Positions 16,796-25,487 of a stretch of 46,939 nt of DNA are shown here, piece by piece (position 1 is the first letter of the stretch; each line of letters opens with the position of its first letter). The notes beneath the pieces are model-generated. The model was given only the letters and a program-made list of their open reading frames with translations, was not told the origin of the DNA and did no database searches. Where the stretch lies: assembly GCA_002315325.1 (NCBI GenBank), contig DCGU01000089.1, positions 1 through 46,939 of the forward strand, read 5' to 3'. The DNA comes from Clostridiales bacterium UBA1770. GTDB lineage: Bacteria > Bacillota > Clostridia > Oscillospirales > CAG-272. Position numbers and translations under genes: made by a program.

Positions 16796-18184
16796 ATGCC
16801 GAACATGTCACTTAAAAAGAATGCAATGCCGACGCAGGACCCGCAGGTCCGCAACGGCAATTTCCTGGAAGTTGCGCTCGGGTACACCGAGGAGCAGGCG
16901 CTGGATGAGGCTGCCCGCTGCCTGAACTGCAAGAACAAGCCCTGCAGATCGGGCTGTCCCGTGGAAATCGATATTCCCGCTTTTATTGAAAGAATCACGG
17001 CGAAGGATTACGAGGGTGCCTATCAGGTCATCTCCCAAAGCAGCTCGTTGCCGGCTGTGTGCGGCCGTGTTTGCCCGCAGGAAAGCCAGTGTGAAAAGTG
17101 CTGTGTACGCGGCATTAAGGGCGAGGCAGTAGCCATCGGCCGCTTGGAACGCTTTGTCGCCGACTGGCACAATGCCCATGCGGCTGCCGTTTGCGAAAAG
17201 CCCGCGTCAAACGGGCATAAGGTTGCCGTCATCGGTTCCGGCCCTTCGGGTTTGACCTGTGCCGGGGACCTGGCAAAGAAGGGCTACGACGTCACCATCT
17301 TTGAGGCGCTGCATATTGCAGGCGGTGTCCTGGTTTACGGTATTCCCGAATTCCGCCTTCCCAAATCCATCGTGGAAAAAGAAGTGGAAGGGCTGAAGGC
17401 GCTCGGCGTTAAAATTGAAACCAACGTGGTTGTCGGTAAAACGCTGGACGTGGACGAGCTCTTCACGCCCGAATTCGGCTTTGAAGCCGTGTATATCGGC
17501 TCCGGTGCAGGGCTTCCTTCCTTTATGAACATCCCGGGTGAGAATCTGAAGGGCGTCTATTCGGCCAACGAATTTTTGACCCGTATCAATTTGATGAAGG
17601 CGTATCGGGAAGATGCCGCAACGCCCATCAAACAGAACACAAAGGTGGCGGTTGTCGGCGGCGGTAACGTTGCCATGGACGCTGCCCGCTGCGCCAAGAG
17701 ATTGGGTGCGGAGGAAGTCTATATTGTCTACAGACGTTCCGAGGAGGAACTGCCCGCCAGAAAAGAAGAAGTGGAGCATGCCAAGGAAGAAGGCATCCGT
17801 TTCAATCTGCTCAACAACCCCGTGGAGATTTTGGGCGGCGAGGATAAATTCGTTACGGGTGTCAAATGCATTCGTATGGAACTGGGCGAGCCCGATGCCT
17901 CCGGCAGAAGACGCCCCGTGGAGGTGCCCGGCAGTGAATTTGTGTTGGACGTTGACTGTGTCATTATGGCCATCGGCACCACGCCCAACCCGCTCATCAA
18001 GAGCACGACGGAGGGCCTGGAAACCAACCGCCGCGGCTGCATTGTGACAGATGAGACCGGCAAAACGTCGAAAGAGCATACCTACGCCGGCGGCGACGCC
18101 GTAACCGGTGCCGCTACCGTTATTCTGGCCATGGGGGCCGGCAAAACGGCTGCGAAAAGCATTGACGAGGAACTGAGCAAATAA
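16796..18184 (+). CDS. nfnB: NADH-dependent reduced ferredoxin:NADP+ oxidoreductase, subunit B (GltD-like)
   Basis: 462 aa, starting 1 nt after the nfnA stop with AGGAGA inside nfnA's last codons. Often annotated as NADPH-dependent glutamate synthase (GltA), but pairing with NfnA indicates the bifurcating transhydrogenase. N-terminal ferredoxin-like domain: CLNCKNKPCRSGCP (42-55) and CGRVCPQESQCEKCC (89-103), giving two [4Fe-4S] clusters. FAD site VAVIGSGPSGLTCAGDLA (143-160); NADPH site VAVVGGGNVAMDAARCAKR; second FAD contact YAGGDAVTGAATVILAMG near the C-terminus. It would hold the bifurcating flavin. Role in context: NADPH supply for biosynthesis. Confidence 0.9.
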   Translation: MPNMSLKKNAMPTQDPQVRNGNFLEVALGYTEEQALDEAARCLNCKNKPCRSGCPVEIDIPAFIERITAKDYEGAYQVISQSSSLPAVCGRVCPQESQCEKCCVRGIKGEAVAIGRLERFVADWHNAHAAAVCEKPASNGHKVAVIGSGPSGLTCAGDLAKKGYDVTIFEALHIAGGVLVYGIPEFRLPKSIVEKEVEGLKALGVKIETNVVVGKTLDVDELFTPEFGFEAVYIGSGAGLPSFMNIPGENLKGVYSANEFLTRINLMKAYREDAATPIKQNTKVAVVGGGNVAMDAARCAKRLGAEEVYIVYRRSEEELPARKEEVEHAKEEGIRFNLLNNPVEILGGEDKFVTGVKCIRMELGEPDASGRRRPVEVPGSEFVLDVDCVIMAIGTTPNPLIKSTTEGLETNRRGCIVTDETGKTSKEHTYAGGDAVTGAATVILAMGAGKTAAKSIDEELSK

Positions 18185-18202
18185 GGTCCCGCAAACCTAA
18201 AA

Positions 18203-18264
18203 AAGTCGACTTTTTCAAAAAATGAAGAAGTCGGCTTTTCTTTTTCGGTATTATATGATATAAT
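18203..18264 (+). promoter_or_regulatory. nfnAB terminator fused to promoter module, copy 3
   Basis: AAGTCGACTTTTTC (18203-18216) pairs with GAAGAAGTCGGCTT (18224-18237), and TTTTCTTTTT completes a terminator for nfnB. The same T-tract stands 19 nt before TATAAT at 18259-18264, which starts the next transcription unit 58 nt before its first gene. Confidence 0.75.
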
Positions 18265-18321
18265 GGTATCGACACAGCAGTTGGGTGCACAAACAAATCG
18301 TCATTTTGAAGGGAGACAGCA

Positions 18322-18723
18322 ATGAAAAGCATAAAACCGGGACGGGGACCATCCAAATTAAGCGCAGCCGGCAGCGTATTCGCAGCGGCTTTCGGCGTAT
18401 TTTGGTGTATCGCGGCAGGAGCAATGGGCGCATGGTTTATGATTCCTTTTGGGCTTTTGTTTGTTGGGTTTGCCATTTACGGTGCTTGTTACCATTACCG
18501 CAATGCCACGGCCAAAGACAGATATTCCGTTATTGATATCGTGGATGAAACCGAAGAGTCCGATCCGTTAAATGAAAAATACGGCGGCAAAAAAGATGGA
18601 TATGAATCAGATAAAAAGGATAACGTTCCCGGGACCGCTGCCAAGTATTGCCCGTATTGCGGTGCAGCGGTGCAGGGTGATTTTGATTTTTGCCCCAAGT
18701 GCGGCAAAAAACTGCCGGATTGA
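18322..18723 (+). CDS. Small membrane protein with C-terminal zinc ribbon
   Basis: 133 aa with ribosome site GAAGGGAGA. Two hydrophobic helices (about 14-35 and 38-56) with a short turn are followed by an acidic, charged linker and a zinc ribbon, CPYCG (Cys110, Cys113) and CPKCG (Cys124, Cys127). Such hairpin-membrane zinc-ribbon proteins are common in Firmicutes and have no settled function. It leads the operon with a metallophosphoesterase, a hydrolase and a glycosidase. Confidence 0.8.
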   Translation: MKSIKPGRGPSKLSAAGSVFAAAFGVFWCIAAGAMGAWFMIPFGLLFVGFAIYGACYHYRNATAKDRYSVIDIVDETEESDPLNEKYGGKKDGYESDKKDNVPGTAAKYCPYCGAAVQGDFDFCPKCGKKLPD

Positions 18724-18778
18724 TGGGCGTTCTGCCGAAACGAAAAAATAATTGAATGACAAAGAAAGTGTGCGTATC

Positions 18779-19744
18779 ATGCCTTATCAAAAAATCAACG
18801 ATAACCTGGAAAAACTGCCGAAAGCATTTGAATTTTGCGCTTTATTGAATGACGCCAAAGAAAGCGAAAACTTTTTGTTTTTCACCGATACCCACCTGTA
18901 CAACAAGGGGGAAATGAGCGACGAACAGGAGCAGGCAAGAGCTCAACTGTTCTTGGGTGAAATGGAGCGGTATTATGCGGCCACCCCCATGAACTTCATC
19001 TTGGACGGCGGCGACTGGTTGGGTGACAACGATACCATGGCCGAAGCCAAGGGTAAATTGTGCATGGTGGACGCCTATATGCGTGCGCATTTCCACGATT
19101 ATTATCCCGTGCTCGGCAACCACGATTCCAATTATCAGGGCGTGGACGAAAACGGTGTGCAGCTCGGCGCTGACAGGGGGATGAGCCCGGCAGAGTCCGC
19201 CAATTTGCGCTTCCGCGCCTACGGGCACCCCTATTATTCGTTTAACGGGGCCCACACCACCTTTTTTGTGTTGGATTCCCAGATCGACTGGAATGCCACA
19301 GTCATGAACGATTATAAATGGGAGCAGATGCATTTCGTGGCGAAAGGCTTACAAACGGATGCGGCGCGGCATTATGCTATCGCCATTCATATGTGGTGGT
19401 GGTACGAATTGACGTCTCCGGATGCCGCTATGGTTGCAGAACTGAAAAAAATCATTTTGGCATATAACGGCAGGGAAAAACTGAAGATTCAGGACACTGC
19501 GTACGATTTTACGCAGGCACAGGGCCGCATCGAATTCGTCATCAGCGGTCATATGCACCGGGATTTGCAAACGCAGGTCGGCACCTGTCCCGTGATTGCC
19601 ACCACGTTGATTCGGGAAACGGGCGACGCCTCGTTCGATATGGTGTACGCCGATTACGATAATCGCCGCCTGCATTGTGTGCGCGTCGGCGTGGGAGAGA
19701 ACAGAACGTTTGATTTGGACACCGGGGAGCGTATCCTTTCCTGA
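18779..19744 (+). CDS. Calcineurin-like metallophosphoesterase
   Basis: 321 aa from ATG 18779; a 27-nt longer start at 18752 is possible, and neither has a strong ribosome site. The dinuclear metal ligands are all present: FFTDTH (Asp37, His39), GGDW (Asp79), GNHD (114-116) and the late GHMH. Between them is an insertion rich in aromatic residues. No signal peptide. Members hydrolyse phosphomonoesters or diesters such as cyclic nucleotides; the substrate is unknown. A distant relative lies at 42869-44071. Confidence 0.85.
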   Translation: MPYQKINDNLEKLPKAFEFCALLNDAKESENFLFFTDTHLYNKGEMSDEQEQARAQLFLGEMERYYAATPMNFILDGGDWLGDNDTMAEAKGKLCMVDAYMRAHFHDYYPVLGNHDSNYQGVDENGVQLGADRGMSPAESANLRFRAYGHPYYSFNGAHTTFFVLDSQIDWNATVMNDYKWEQMHFVAKGLQTDAARHYAIAIHMWWWYELTSPDAAMVAELKKIILAYNGREKLKIQDTAYDFTQAQGRIEFVISGHMHRDLQTQVGTCPVIATTLIRETGDASFDMVYADYDNRRLHCVRVGVGENRTFDLDTGERILS

Positions 19745-19796
19745 AATACGCGTTCCTGATTGCCTCAAAAAACGAACAGTACGAAAGGCAGTATGA

Positions 19797-21287
19797 ATGA
19801 GAATTCGCACGTTAAAAGATAATATGACACCTCTGCATCCCGCAACGCTTGCGGAATGGGAGCAAAATAAACAGGCGCTGCTTGACAATTTGCGGTTTGC
19901 TTCCGCCATCGATTTGCTGGCCCACGACGCACCGCTGAACCCTATCGTCTTCGGTGCGTTTGAGTTTATGGGCATCGTCATCGAAAAAGTGATTCTCCAA
20001 AGTTTGCCCGGCTTTTACGTCACGGGTAATCTGTTCCGCCCCAAAGATACGAGCAAAAAGTACCCGGCGGTATTGAATCCGCACGGCCATTGGGACAGCG
20101 GACGGTTGGAACTCAGCCCCTTGGCGCGCATTCCCCAACGGTGCGTCAACCAGGCGCTGCGCGGCATGGTGGCGTTTGCCTACGATATGATTGGGTTCAA
20201 CGACGCAACCCAATTGGGGCACTACGATACGATTCCCGGGTATGAGGCGTATAACGTCGGTCACTTTTCCGTGCAGTTGAATAACTCGCGAAAGGCCGTT
20301 GATTTTGTATCTGCACTGCCGTACGTGGACGCCGATCGCATCGGCTGCACCGGCTGCTCCGGCGGCGGGACACAAACCTATTTCCTGGCGGCGTTGGACG
20401 AGCGTGTCAAAGTTGCCGCACCCATCAATATGGCATCCTGCCTGATGCAGGGCGGCTGTATTTGCGAAAACACTGCATTTTTACGCAATTATTTCTGCAA
20501 TATTGATTACACCATGACCATCGCCCCCCGTCCGCTGTTTATGGCGGCCGCCGACGGCGACTGGACCAAACATTCTCAGACCTGTGAGTTCCCCACGGTA
20601 CAAAACGTGTACGATTTATACAGGGCAGGGGATAACTTCGAGCATTATTATCACCACGCGCCGCACTGTTACGATTTACCCGTGCGGGAACGCGTGTATG
20701 ATTTCCTGTGCCGCAAATTCGGTTTGCCCAACCCGGAACCGGCCGAGGTGGATTTCGAAATCGATACGAATTTGCTGCGTGTCGGTGATATTCGGGCACA
20801 CGTGCCGGCACAGGGGTATATTGACAGCGAGGAAAAAATGCTGGCCCTGTTGAAACGTCTGTTGGAACGCAACGTGCCGGGCATGCGCCAAGAGCAAAAA
20901 GACGAATGGACGCGCCGCATTTTTGCCCTGGATTGCAATTTCACACTAAACGTCCCGTATTATATGGCAGGCGATGCGTTGGCCGGTGAGACGCCCGTAT
21001 GCGTCTTTGGGGGATGCCCCGCCGCGACGGACACCTGCGGTGCAAAGTATTACCATACCTACAATACGGCGGACGATACCAAACACGTCAGTGCCCTGTA
21101 TCGTTTCTTTGCCCAAAATCCGGATATGCCGTACCGTGCCGAGGGCAAAACGGCAGTATTGTGCGCCGTTGCGCAGGCACTGCTCGGCCGCGGTGACGTC
21201 CCGAGCGACGACGAGCTTGCCTCCCTGCAAATCCCCGGTATCGGGTTGTGGGCGATGATGAACCGGGACGGCATAAAGATTATTTGA
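19797..21287 (+). CDS. Alpha/beta hydrolase, acetyl-xylan-esterase-like
   Basis: 496 aa, site AAAGG 8 nt before ATG. The N-terminal domain leads to PAVLNPHGHWDSGR (oxyanion region) and the nucleophile elbow GCTGCSGGGTQT (Ser188). APRPLFMAAADGDWT supplies the usual late-strand aspartate and HHAPHCYD the histidine. Residues after about 330 form an extra C-terminal region without a recognised domain. The large insert and the HGHW motif resemble esterases that deacylate sugar polymers or prolyl-oligopeptidase-like hydrolases. Cytosolic by lack of signal. Its place before a TIM-barrel glycosidase suggests oligosaccharide deacylation, which is inference. Confidence 0.75.
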   Translation: MRIRTLKDNMTPLHPATLAEWEQNKQALLDNLRFASAIDLLAHDAPLNPIVFGAFEFMGIVIEKVILQSLPGFYVTGNLFRPKDTSKKYPAVLNPHGHWDSGRLELSPLARIPQRCVNQALRGMVAFAYDMIGFNDATQLGHYDTIPGYEAYNVGHFSVQLNNSRKAVDFVSALPYVDADRIGCTGCSGGGTQTYFLAALDERVKVAAPINMASCLMQGGCICENTAFLRNYFCNIDYTMTIAPRPLFMAAADGDWTKHSQTCEFPTVQNVYDLYRAGDNFEHYYHHAPHCYDLPVRERVYDFLCRKFGLPNPEPAEVDFEIDTNLLRVGDIRAHVPAQGYIDSEEKMLALLKRLLERNVPGMRQEQKDEWTRRIFALDCNFTLNVPYYMAGDALAGETPVCVFGGCPAATDTCGAKYYHTYNTADDTKHVSALYRFFAQNPDMPYRAEGKTAVLCAVAQALLGRGDVPSDDELASLQIPGIGLWAMMNRDGIKII

Positions 21288-21368
21288 CGTCAGGAATACA
21301 GTATTCGTATGAAGTATTGCATAAGCCGGCGGCCGGTTTGGCTGTGCAGAAAGCGGGGGTGACGAAAA

Positions 21369-22832
21369 ATGGCATATCAAGACTATGGAGCGGTGCGGTG
21401 GAAACTGTTTTTCGGGAGTGACGAAAGTTCCGCCGTTTTGAAAAAAGCCATCGAGGAAACGTACGGGGCAGTTCGTTCTTTCCTGCCGTATATTTTAACG
21501 GTGTGTCAAAGTGAAGAAGATATCGGCGAGAACGACAACGTGATTTTCGTCGGCACCTTAAAAAGTAATCCGGCATTGCTAAAACTGGCGGCGCTGGGAT
21601 TCTATACGCCGCAGAACCGCCGGGAGGGCTTTTCCATATGCGTGGGAGCATCCCTTCGCCCCGTAGCCGCAGAACGCACCGATATCGTCATTCAGGGTGC
21701 CGATGACGTCGGCACGTTGTACGGTGTCTATACGTTCGAGACGGCGTATTTGGATACCAAACTGAAGTATTACGGCTATCACTACGAAACCCGCTTGCGG
21801 CCGTTTATCGATCCATGCCCGGCATTCACCCTATCGGAAGCGCCTGCCATTGCAAACAGGGGGCTTTGGACGTGGGGACACCGCATTTTCGATTACCGCA
21901 ATTATTTTGAAAATATGGCGAGATGCCGCATGAATACCGTGATTATTTGGAACGATTTCGTGCCGCTCAACGCCCGCGATATGGTTGCCTGCGCGCACGG
22001 TCTCGGCATAAAAGTGATTTGGGGATATTCCTGCGCGTGGGGGGAAAACGTGAAGGTTGACCCCACCAACGAAGAAGAAATGAATAATTGGAGCCGTCGT
22101 GTACTGGAAACGTATGACAAAGAGTATCTTCCCGTCGGCGGTGACGGTGTCTATTTCCAGGGGTTTACCGAGACGACGGCAACCGAAGTCGGCGGTGTGC
22201 CGATTGCTGATTTGATTGCCAAATGGATTAACCGCGTCACGGCTGCGCTGAAGCAGGCCCATCCGGATCTTTACGTTCAATTCGGTATTCACGCAAGTTC
22301 CATTCGGGAAAATTGGGACCGGTTGCGTCTTTCCGCCGACGTGACGCCCGTTTGGGAGGATTGCGGGGGTTTCCCGTATCACTATGACCCCAGGACCGGG
22401 AATGCATCGCAGGCCTTGGCATATACCGAAAATTTGCTTGGCTTGGCAGGAAAAGGCGGACGGTTCGGCACGGTACTGAAAGGATTTACCGTGTTGAAAT
22501 GGAAACAGTTCGAGCATTATCGCGGGGATATTATTGCCGGTGTCACAGACCCGGTTGCCTGTCGGGAATATCGTAAAACGCAGGATTTTTATTGGCGTTT
22601 TGTTGAACCTTATTGGATTTATCACTTGGAGGACTTAAAACGGTATTGCAGGGCAGTGACCGGGGCCGAACTTTCCGACGCCGTTGTAACGGCATTGGTG
22701 GAAGACGGTGCGTTTGAAGTCGCTGTTCCGCGAGCAGTGGCATTGCTCGGAGAAGTGCTGTGGAATTGGCAAACCGAAACCGAGGAGATTTTGGAACGTG
22801 TCTATCAATCCGAGCGGTATGGAACGGACTGA
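21369..22832 (+). CDS. Glycosidase with GH20/GH67-type N-terminal domain
   Basis: 487 aa. An alpha/beta N-terminal domain ends in the typical GADDVGTLYGVYTFE (about 112-126), as in hexosaminidases, alpha-glucuronidases and DUF4838 proteins. A TIM barrel starts at ANRGLWTWGHRIFDYR with MNTVIIWNDFVPL as second strand; GDGVYFQGFTETTATE probably carries the catalytic acid. No signal peptide. Last gene of its operon, ending 66 nt before a terminator. GH67-type alpha-glucuronidase activity would fit with the CE15-like esterase at 33054, but the family is not certain. Confidence 0.72.
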   Translation: MAYQDYGAVRWKLFFGSDESSAVLKKAIEETYGAVRSFLPYILTVCQSEEDIGENDNVIFVGTLKSNPALLKLAALGFYTPQNRREGFSICVGASLRPVAAERTDIVIQGADDVGTLYGVYTFETAYLDTKLKYYGYHYETRLRPFIDPCPAFTLSEAPAIANRGLWTWGHRIFDYRNYFENMARCRMNTVIIWNDFVPLNARDMVACAHGLGIKVIWGYSCAWGENVKVDPTNEEEMNNWSRRVLETYDKEYLPVGGDGVYFQGFTETTATEVGGVPIADLIAKWINRVTAALKQAHPDLYVQFGIHASSIRENWDRLRLSADVTPVWEDCGGFPYHYDPRTGNASQALAYTENLLGLAGKGGRFGTVLKGFTVLKWKQFEHYRGDIIAGVTDPVACREYRKTQDFYWRFVEPYWIYHLEDLKRYCRAVTGAELSDAVVTALVEDGAFEVAVPRAVALLGEVLWNWQTETEEILERVYQSERYGTD

Positions 22833-22897
22833 GGATTCCCCTGTCGGAAACCCAATCACAGCTTAAAAGACGGTTGTCTGCATCGGCAGAAAAACGG

Positions 22898-22938
22898 AAT
22901 ACGGTGAACGCTGCATGGCAGGATTCACCGTATTTTTT
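22898..22938 (+). terminator. Terminator after the 18322-22832 operon
   Basis: AATACGGTGAA (22898-22908) pairs exactly with TTCACCGTATT (22924-22934), followed by TTTT. Confidence 0.85.
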
Positions 22939-23116
22939 AGTTAAATCATGTGTCAGCCCCGCCGGGGCGGCCGCAACGATTTTTCTCGGGGAAGGGCATC
23001 CGTTTCTTCTTGCATAAACGCAACGTCTGTCCTTCATTTTACACGGTTTCTTGGGATTCTTTGCCGTTGAATCAGTAAAAAATGAATGAAACAAACGATT
23101 TATATGCAAATAAGTA
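22939..23116. other. Intergenic stretch without recognised content
   Basis: Between the terminator and the liv promoter I see only a GC-rich patch (about 22957-22980, GCCCCGCCGGGGC, self-complementary) and no convincing frame or repeat. Confidence 0.5.
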
Positions 23117-23145
23117 TTGACCGAGACGGCGTTTTGGTTTATAAT
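23117..23145 (+). promoter_or_regulatory. Promoter of the liv operon
   Basis: TTGACC (23117-23122) and TATAAT (23140-23145) are 17 nt apart, 71 nt before the start of the binding protein: a strong sigma-A promoter, unlike the T-rich modules elsewhere. Confidence 0.8.
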
Positions 23146-23216
23146 TAAACGATTAAAATTTGGGCTGTATATTTATGCACGAATTTTGCAAAAATAATTT
23201 TTGGAGGAAATCTACA

Positions 23217-24506
23217 ATGAAAAAACTGCTTGCAGCAGTCATGGCCCTGGTTCTGTGCCTCGGCGCTATGACAATGTTCTGCGCCTGCGGCGAAGAGAAG
23301 GCAGACGACGATCAGGTCGTTGCTTACATTCTCGCTGAAAAAGGCGACACTTACTCCCTGGGTCTTGCCAACAACTTCAAAACCGCTTTTGAGGCGCTGG
23401 GCGGCGTGACCGTAATGGAAACGTTCACCAACGGTACCACCAACTTCTCCGACTACCTGCAGAAGGCAATCGATAAGAAGGCTGACGTTATCTTCGCCCC
23501 CAACTCCACGACGGTTGCTGCCAACCTGCTCAAACAGGCCAACGACCTCGGTATCGAGTGCCCCATTCTGGCCGGCGATACCTGGGAATCTTCCGTTATT
23601 CTGGATGCCGTAAAGGGCACCGACCTGGCAGTTTACTGCTCCACGTTCTTTGATGAATCCGATGCATCCAGCGCTGCTGCCGGCAACTTCGTTACCGGTT
23701 TCAAGGCATGGTTGAATGCTGATGCCGATATGAAGGCCATGAACGGCGGTAACGATATCGTTGCAGCTGTTTCCGCTCTCGGCTTTGACGCTTACAACGT
23801 GGCTTACGCCGCCATCGAAGCAGCTGCAGCCGTAAAAGGCAATGCACTGACTTCCATTGACGTTGCTACCGCTCTGTGGACGCTGAAGTATGATGATGCC
23901 GTAACCGGTGCCATTCAGTTCGACGAAAAGGGCGATGCTATTAAGAGCAGCGCTTATATTAAGAAGGCCGGAGACGGTGCTTTCACTTTTGCAAGACTGC
24001 AATCCGTTGCGAACAATGCAACCCCTGCATCCGCTTTCAATTACGGCGATGCAACGGGTATTGCCTTGGATACCGCCAACAAGAAGATTGTCATCGGTAT
24101 TTACGAGCCGACCTCCGGCGATAACGCTGCGGGCGGTAAGCAGGAAGTTTTGGGTATCCTGTATGCCAATTCTCTCAAGAATACCATTGTCATCGGTGGT
24201 GAAACTTACACCATTGAAACGTACCTCAGCGATAACGGTTCCAAAGAAGATATGGCCGTAACCGCTGCAGGTGCTATCGTTAATAAGGGTGCTCTGGTTG
24301 CCCTCGGTTCTTACGGTTCCGGCGTTTCCATTGCCGCTGCTTCCACGTTTGAGGCTGCCGGTATGCCCGCTATCGGTATTTCCTGCACCAACGCATCTGT
24401 AACTGACGGTCACAATTACTACTTCCGTACCTGCTTCCTGGATCCGTTCCAGGGTTCCGTCATGGCAGGTTTTGCGTATGACATCGTTGCAAAGAAGGCA
24501 AATTAA
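23217..24506 (+). CDS. Branched-chain amino acid-type ABC transporter, substrate-binding lipoprotein
   Basis: 429 aa; start ATG 23217 after GGAGGAAA. The lipoprotein signal runs from MKKLLAAVMALVLCLG to the lipobox around FCACGEE (Cys24 likely lipidated). The mature part is a type I periplasmic-binding fold of the Leu/Ile/Val class: DQVVAYILAEKGD at the start, NSTTVAANLLKQANDLG, and the second-lobe ATGIALDTANKKIVIGIYEP. The order of the lobes seems unusual, with a second GIYEPTSGDNAAGGKQ stretch near residue 300 resembling the start of this family's mature chain, so there may be a rearrangement or duplication. Heads the liv operon. The ligand could be an amino acid or another small molecule such as urea or an aromatic acid. 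Confidence 0.88.
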   Translation: MKKLLAAVMALVLCLGAMTMFCACGEEKADDDQVVAYILAEKGDTYSLGLANNFKTAFEALGGVTVMETFTNGTTNFSDYLQKAIDKKADVIFAPNSTTVAANLLKQANDLGIECPILAGDTWESSVILDAVKGTDLAVYCSTFFDESDASSAAAGNFVTGFKAWLNADADMKAMNGGNDIVAAVSALGFDAYNVAYAAIEAAAAVKGNALTSIDVATALWTLKYDDAVTGAIQFDEKGDAIKSSAYIKKAGDGAFTFARLQSVANNATPASAFNYGDATGIALDTANKKIVIGIYEPTSGDNAAGGKQEVLGILYANSLKNTIVIGGETYTIETYLSDNGSKEDMAVTAAGAIVNKGALVALGSYGSGVSIAAASTFEAAGMPAIGISCTNASVTDGHNYYFRTCFLDPFQGSVMAGFAYDIVAKKAN

Positions 24507-24533
24507 TCTGAATTTGCCGCAATAATCCAAATA

Positions 24534-24573
24534 AAAAGGCGGTGTAAAAACTCGTGTTTTTTCACCGCCTTTT
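24534..24573 (+). promoter_or_regulatory. Intra-operon stem-loop between binding protein and permease
   Basis: AAAAGGCGGTG and AAAAA (24534-24550) pair with TTTTT and CACCGCCTTTT (24557-24573), a 16-bp stem with one mismatch and loop CTCGTG. It probably lowers expression of the permease genes relative to the binding protein or stabilises the upstream message, as in many ABC operons. Confidence 0.7.
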
Positions 24574-24595
24574 CGGTCAGAAAGGATTTTTCCAG

Positions 24596-25477
24596 ATGAA
24601 CATCTTTCCGTATATCGTCAGAGGCCTGGCAACCGGCGGTCAGTTTGCCCTTGTGGCCATTGGATATACCATGGTTTACGGCATCCTGAAACTGATAAAC
24701 TTCGCGCACGGCGATTTGTTTATGGTCTCGGGCATTTTGTTGATTTATTTTACGGCGTCTTTCCCCGCAATGCCTATTTTGTTCTCTTTGGCCGTCATGG
24801 TTGTGTTGACGGTGCTCATTGGTTTTCTCATTGAAAAATGTGCCTATTCCCCCTTGCGTGAGGCACCGCGAATGTCGGTCATGATTTCCGCCATCGGCGT
24901 ATCCTACCTGTTGCAGAACCTGGTATGTTACGTCACGGGCGGGTTATCCAAGCAGTTCCCCGATATTCCGCTGCTGTCCGAGAGTGTGAAATTGTTCGGC
25001 GTTAAAGATAAATTAACCGTTTTCCTATCCCCCGTTGTGGCCATCATTTTGATGGGCGTGCTTATGCTGTTGATTAACCACACCAAATTCGGTATGGCGA
25101 TGCGCGCTGTCTCCCGCGACTTCCAAACGTCGCAATTGATGGGCATTAAAATCAACCGCGTCATTTCCACCACCTTTGCCATCGGTGCTTTCCTGGCCGC
25201 CGTCGGTTCCGTCCTGTATTTCTCCAAAAATACGGGTATCAACCATATGGCCGGTTCCACACCGGGTATCAAGGCGTTTATTGCAGCGGTTGTCGGCGGT
25301 ATCGGTTCCATTCCGGGTGCCGTTGTCGGCGCCATCATCATCGGTGTCGTGGAAAGCGTGGCAAAGGCCGTAGGTCTTGCCGACTTCTCCGACGTCATTT
25401 CTTTCGGTATTTTGATTATCATTTTGATTGTGAAACCCACCGGCCTGTTCGGCGAAAAAACCACGGAAAAAGTATAA
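24596..25477 (+). CDS. livH: Branched-chain amino acid ABC transporter permease LivH
   Basis: 293 aa from ATG 24596 (AAAGGA upstream; a longer in-frame start lies inside the stem-loop). It opens NIFPYIVRGLATGGQFALVA, as in LivH, and has about eight hydrophobic helices and the EAA-like cytosolic loop GMAMRAVSRDFQTSQLMGI that contacts the ATPases. GGIGSIPGAVVGAIIIGVVE is the conserved C-terminal helix. Forms a heterodimeric membrane channel with LivM. Confidence 0.92.
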   Translation: MNIFPYIVRGLATGGQFALVAIGYTMVYGILKLINFAHGDLFMVSGILLIYFTASFPAMPILFSLAVMVVLTVLIGFLIEKCAYSPLREAPRMSVMISAIGVSYLLQNLVCYVTGGLSKQFPDIPLLSESVKLFGVKDKLTVFLSPVVAIILMGVLMLLINHTKFGMAMRAVSRDFQTSQLMGIKINRVISTTFAIGAFLAAVGSVLYFSKNTGINHMAGSTPGIKAFIAAVVGGIGSIPGAVVGAIIIGVVESVAKAVGLADFSDVISFGILIIILIVKPTGLFGEKTTEKV

Positions 25478-25487
25478 GGAGGATGAC

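Noticed and set aside
18752..18778. Longer start for the metallophosphoesterase
   Set aside because: Not excluded, but no ribosome site and the extra nine residues are uncharacteristic; the shorter start was kept.
23145..24530. 461-codon minus-strand frame opposite the Liv binding protein
   Set aside because: It is a shadow of a GC-biased gene with a signal peptide, promoter and operon context on the plus strand; no ribosome site or family resemblance.
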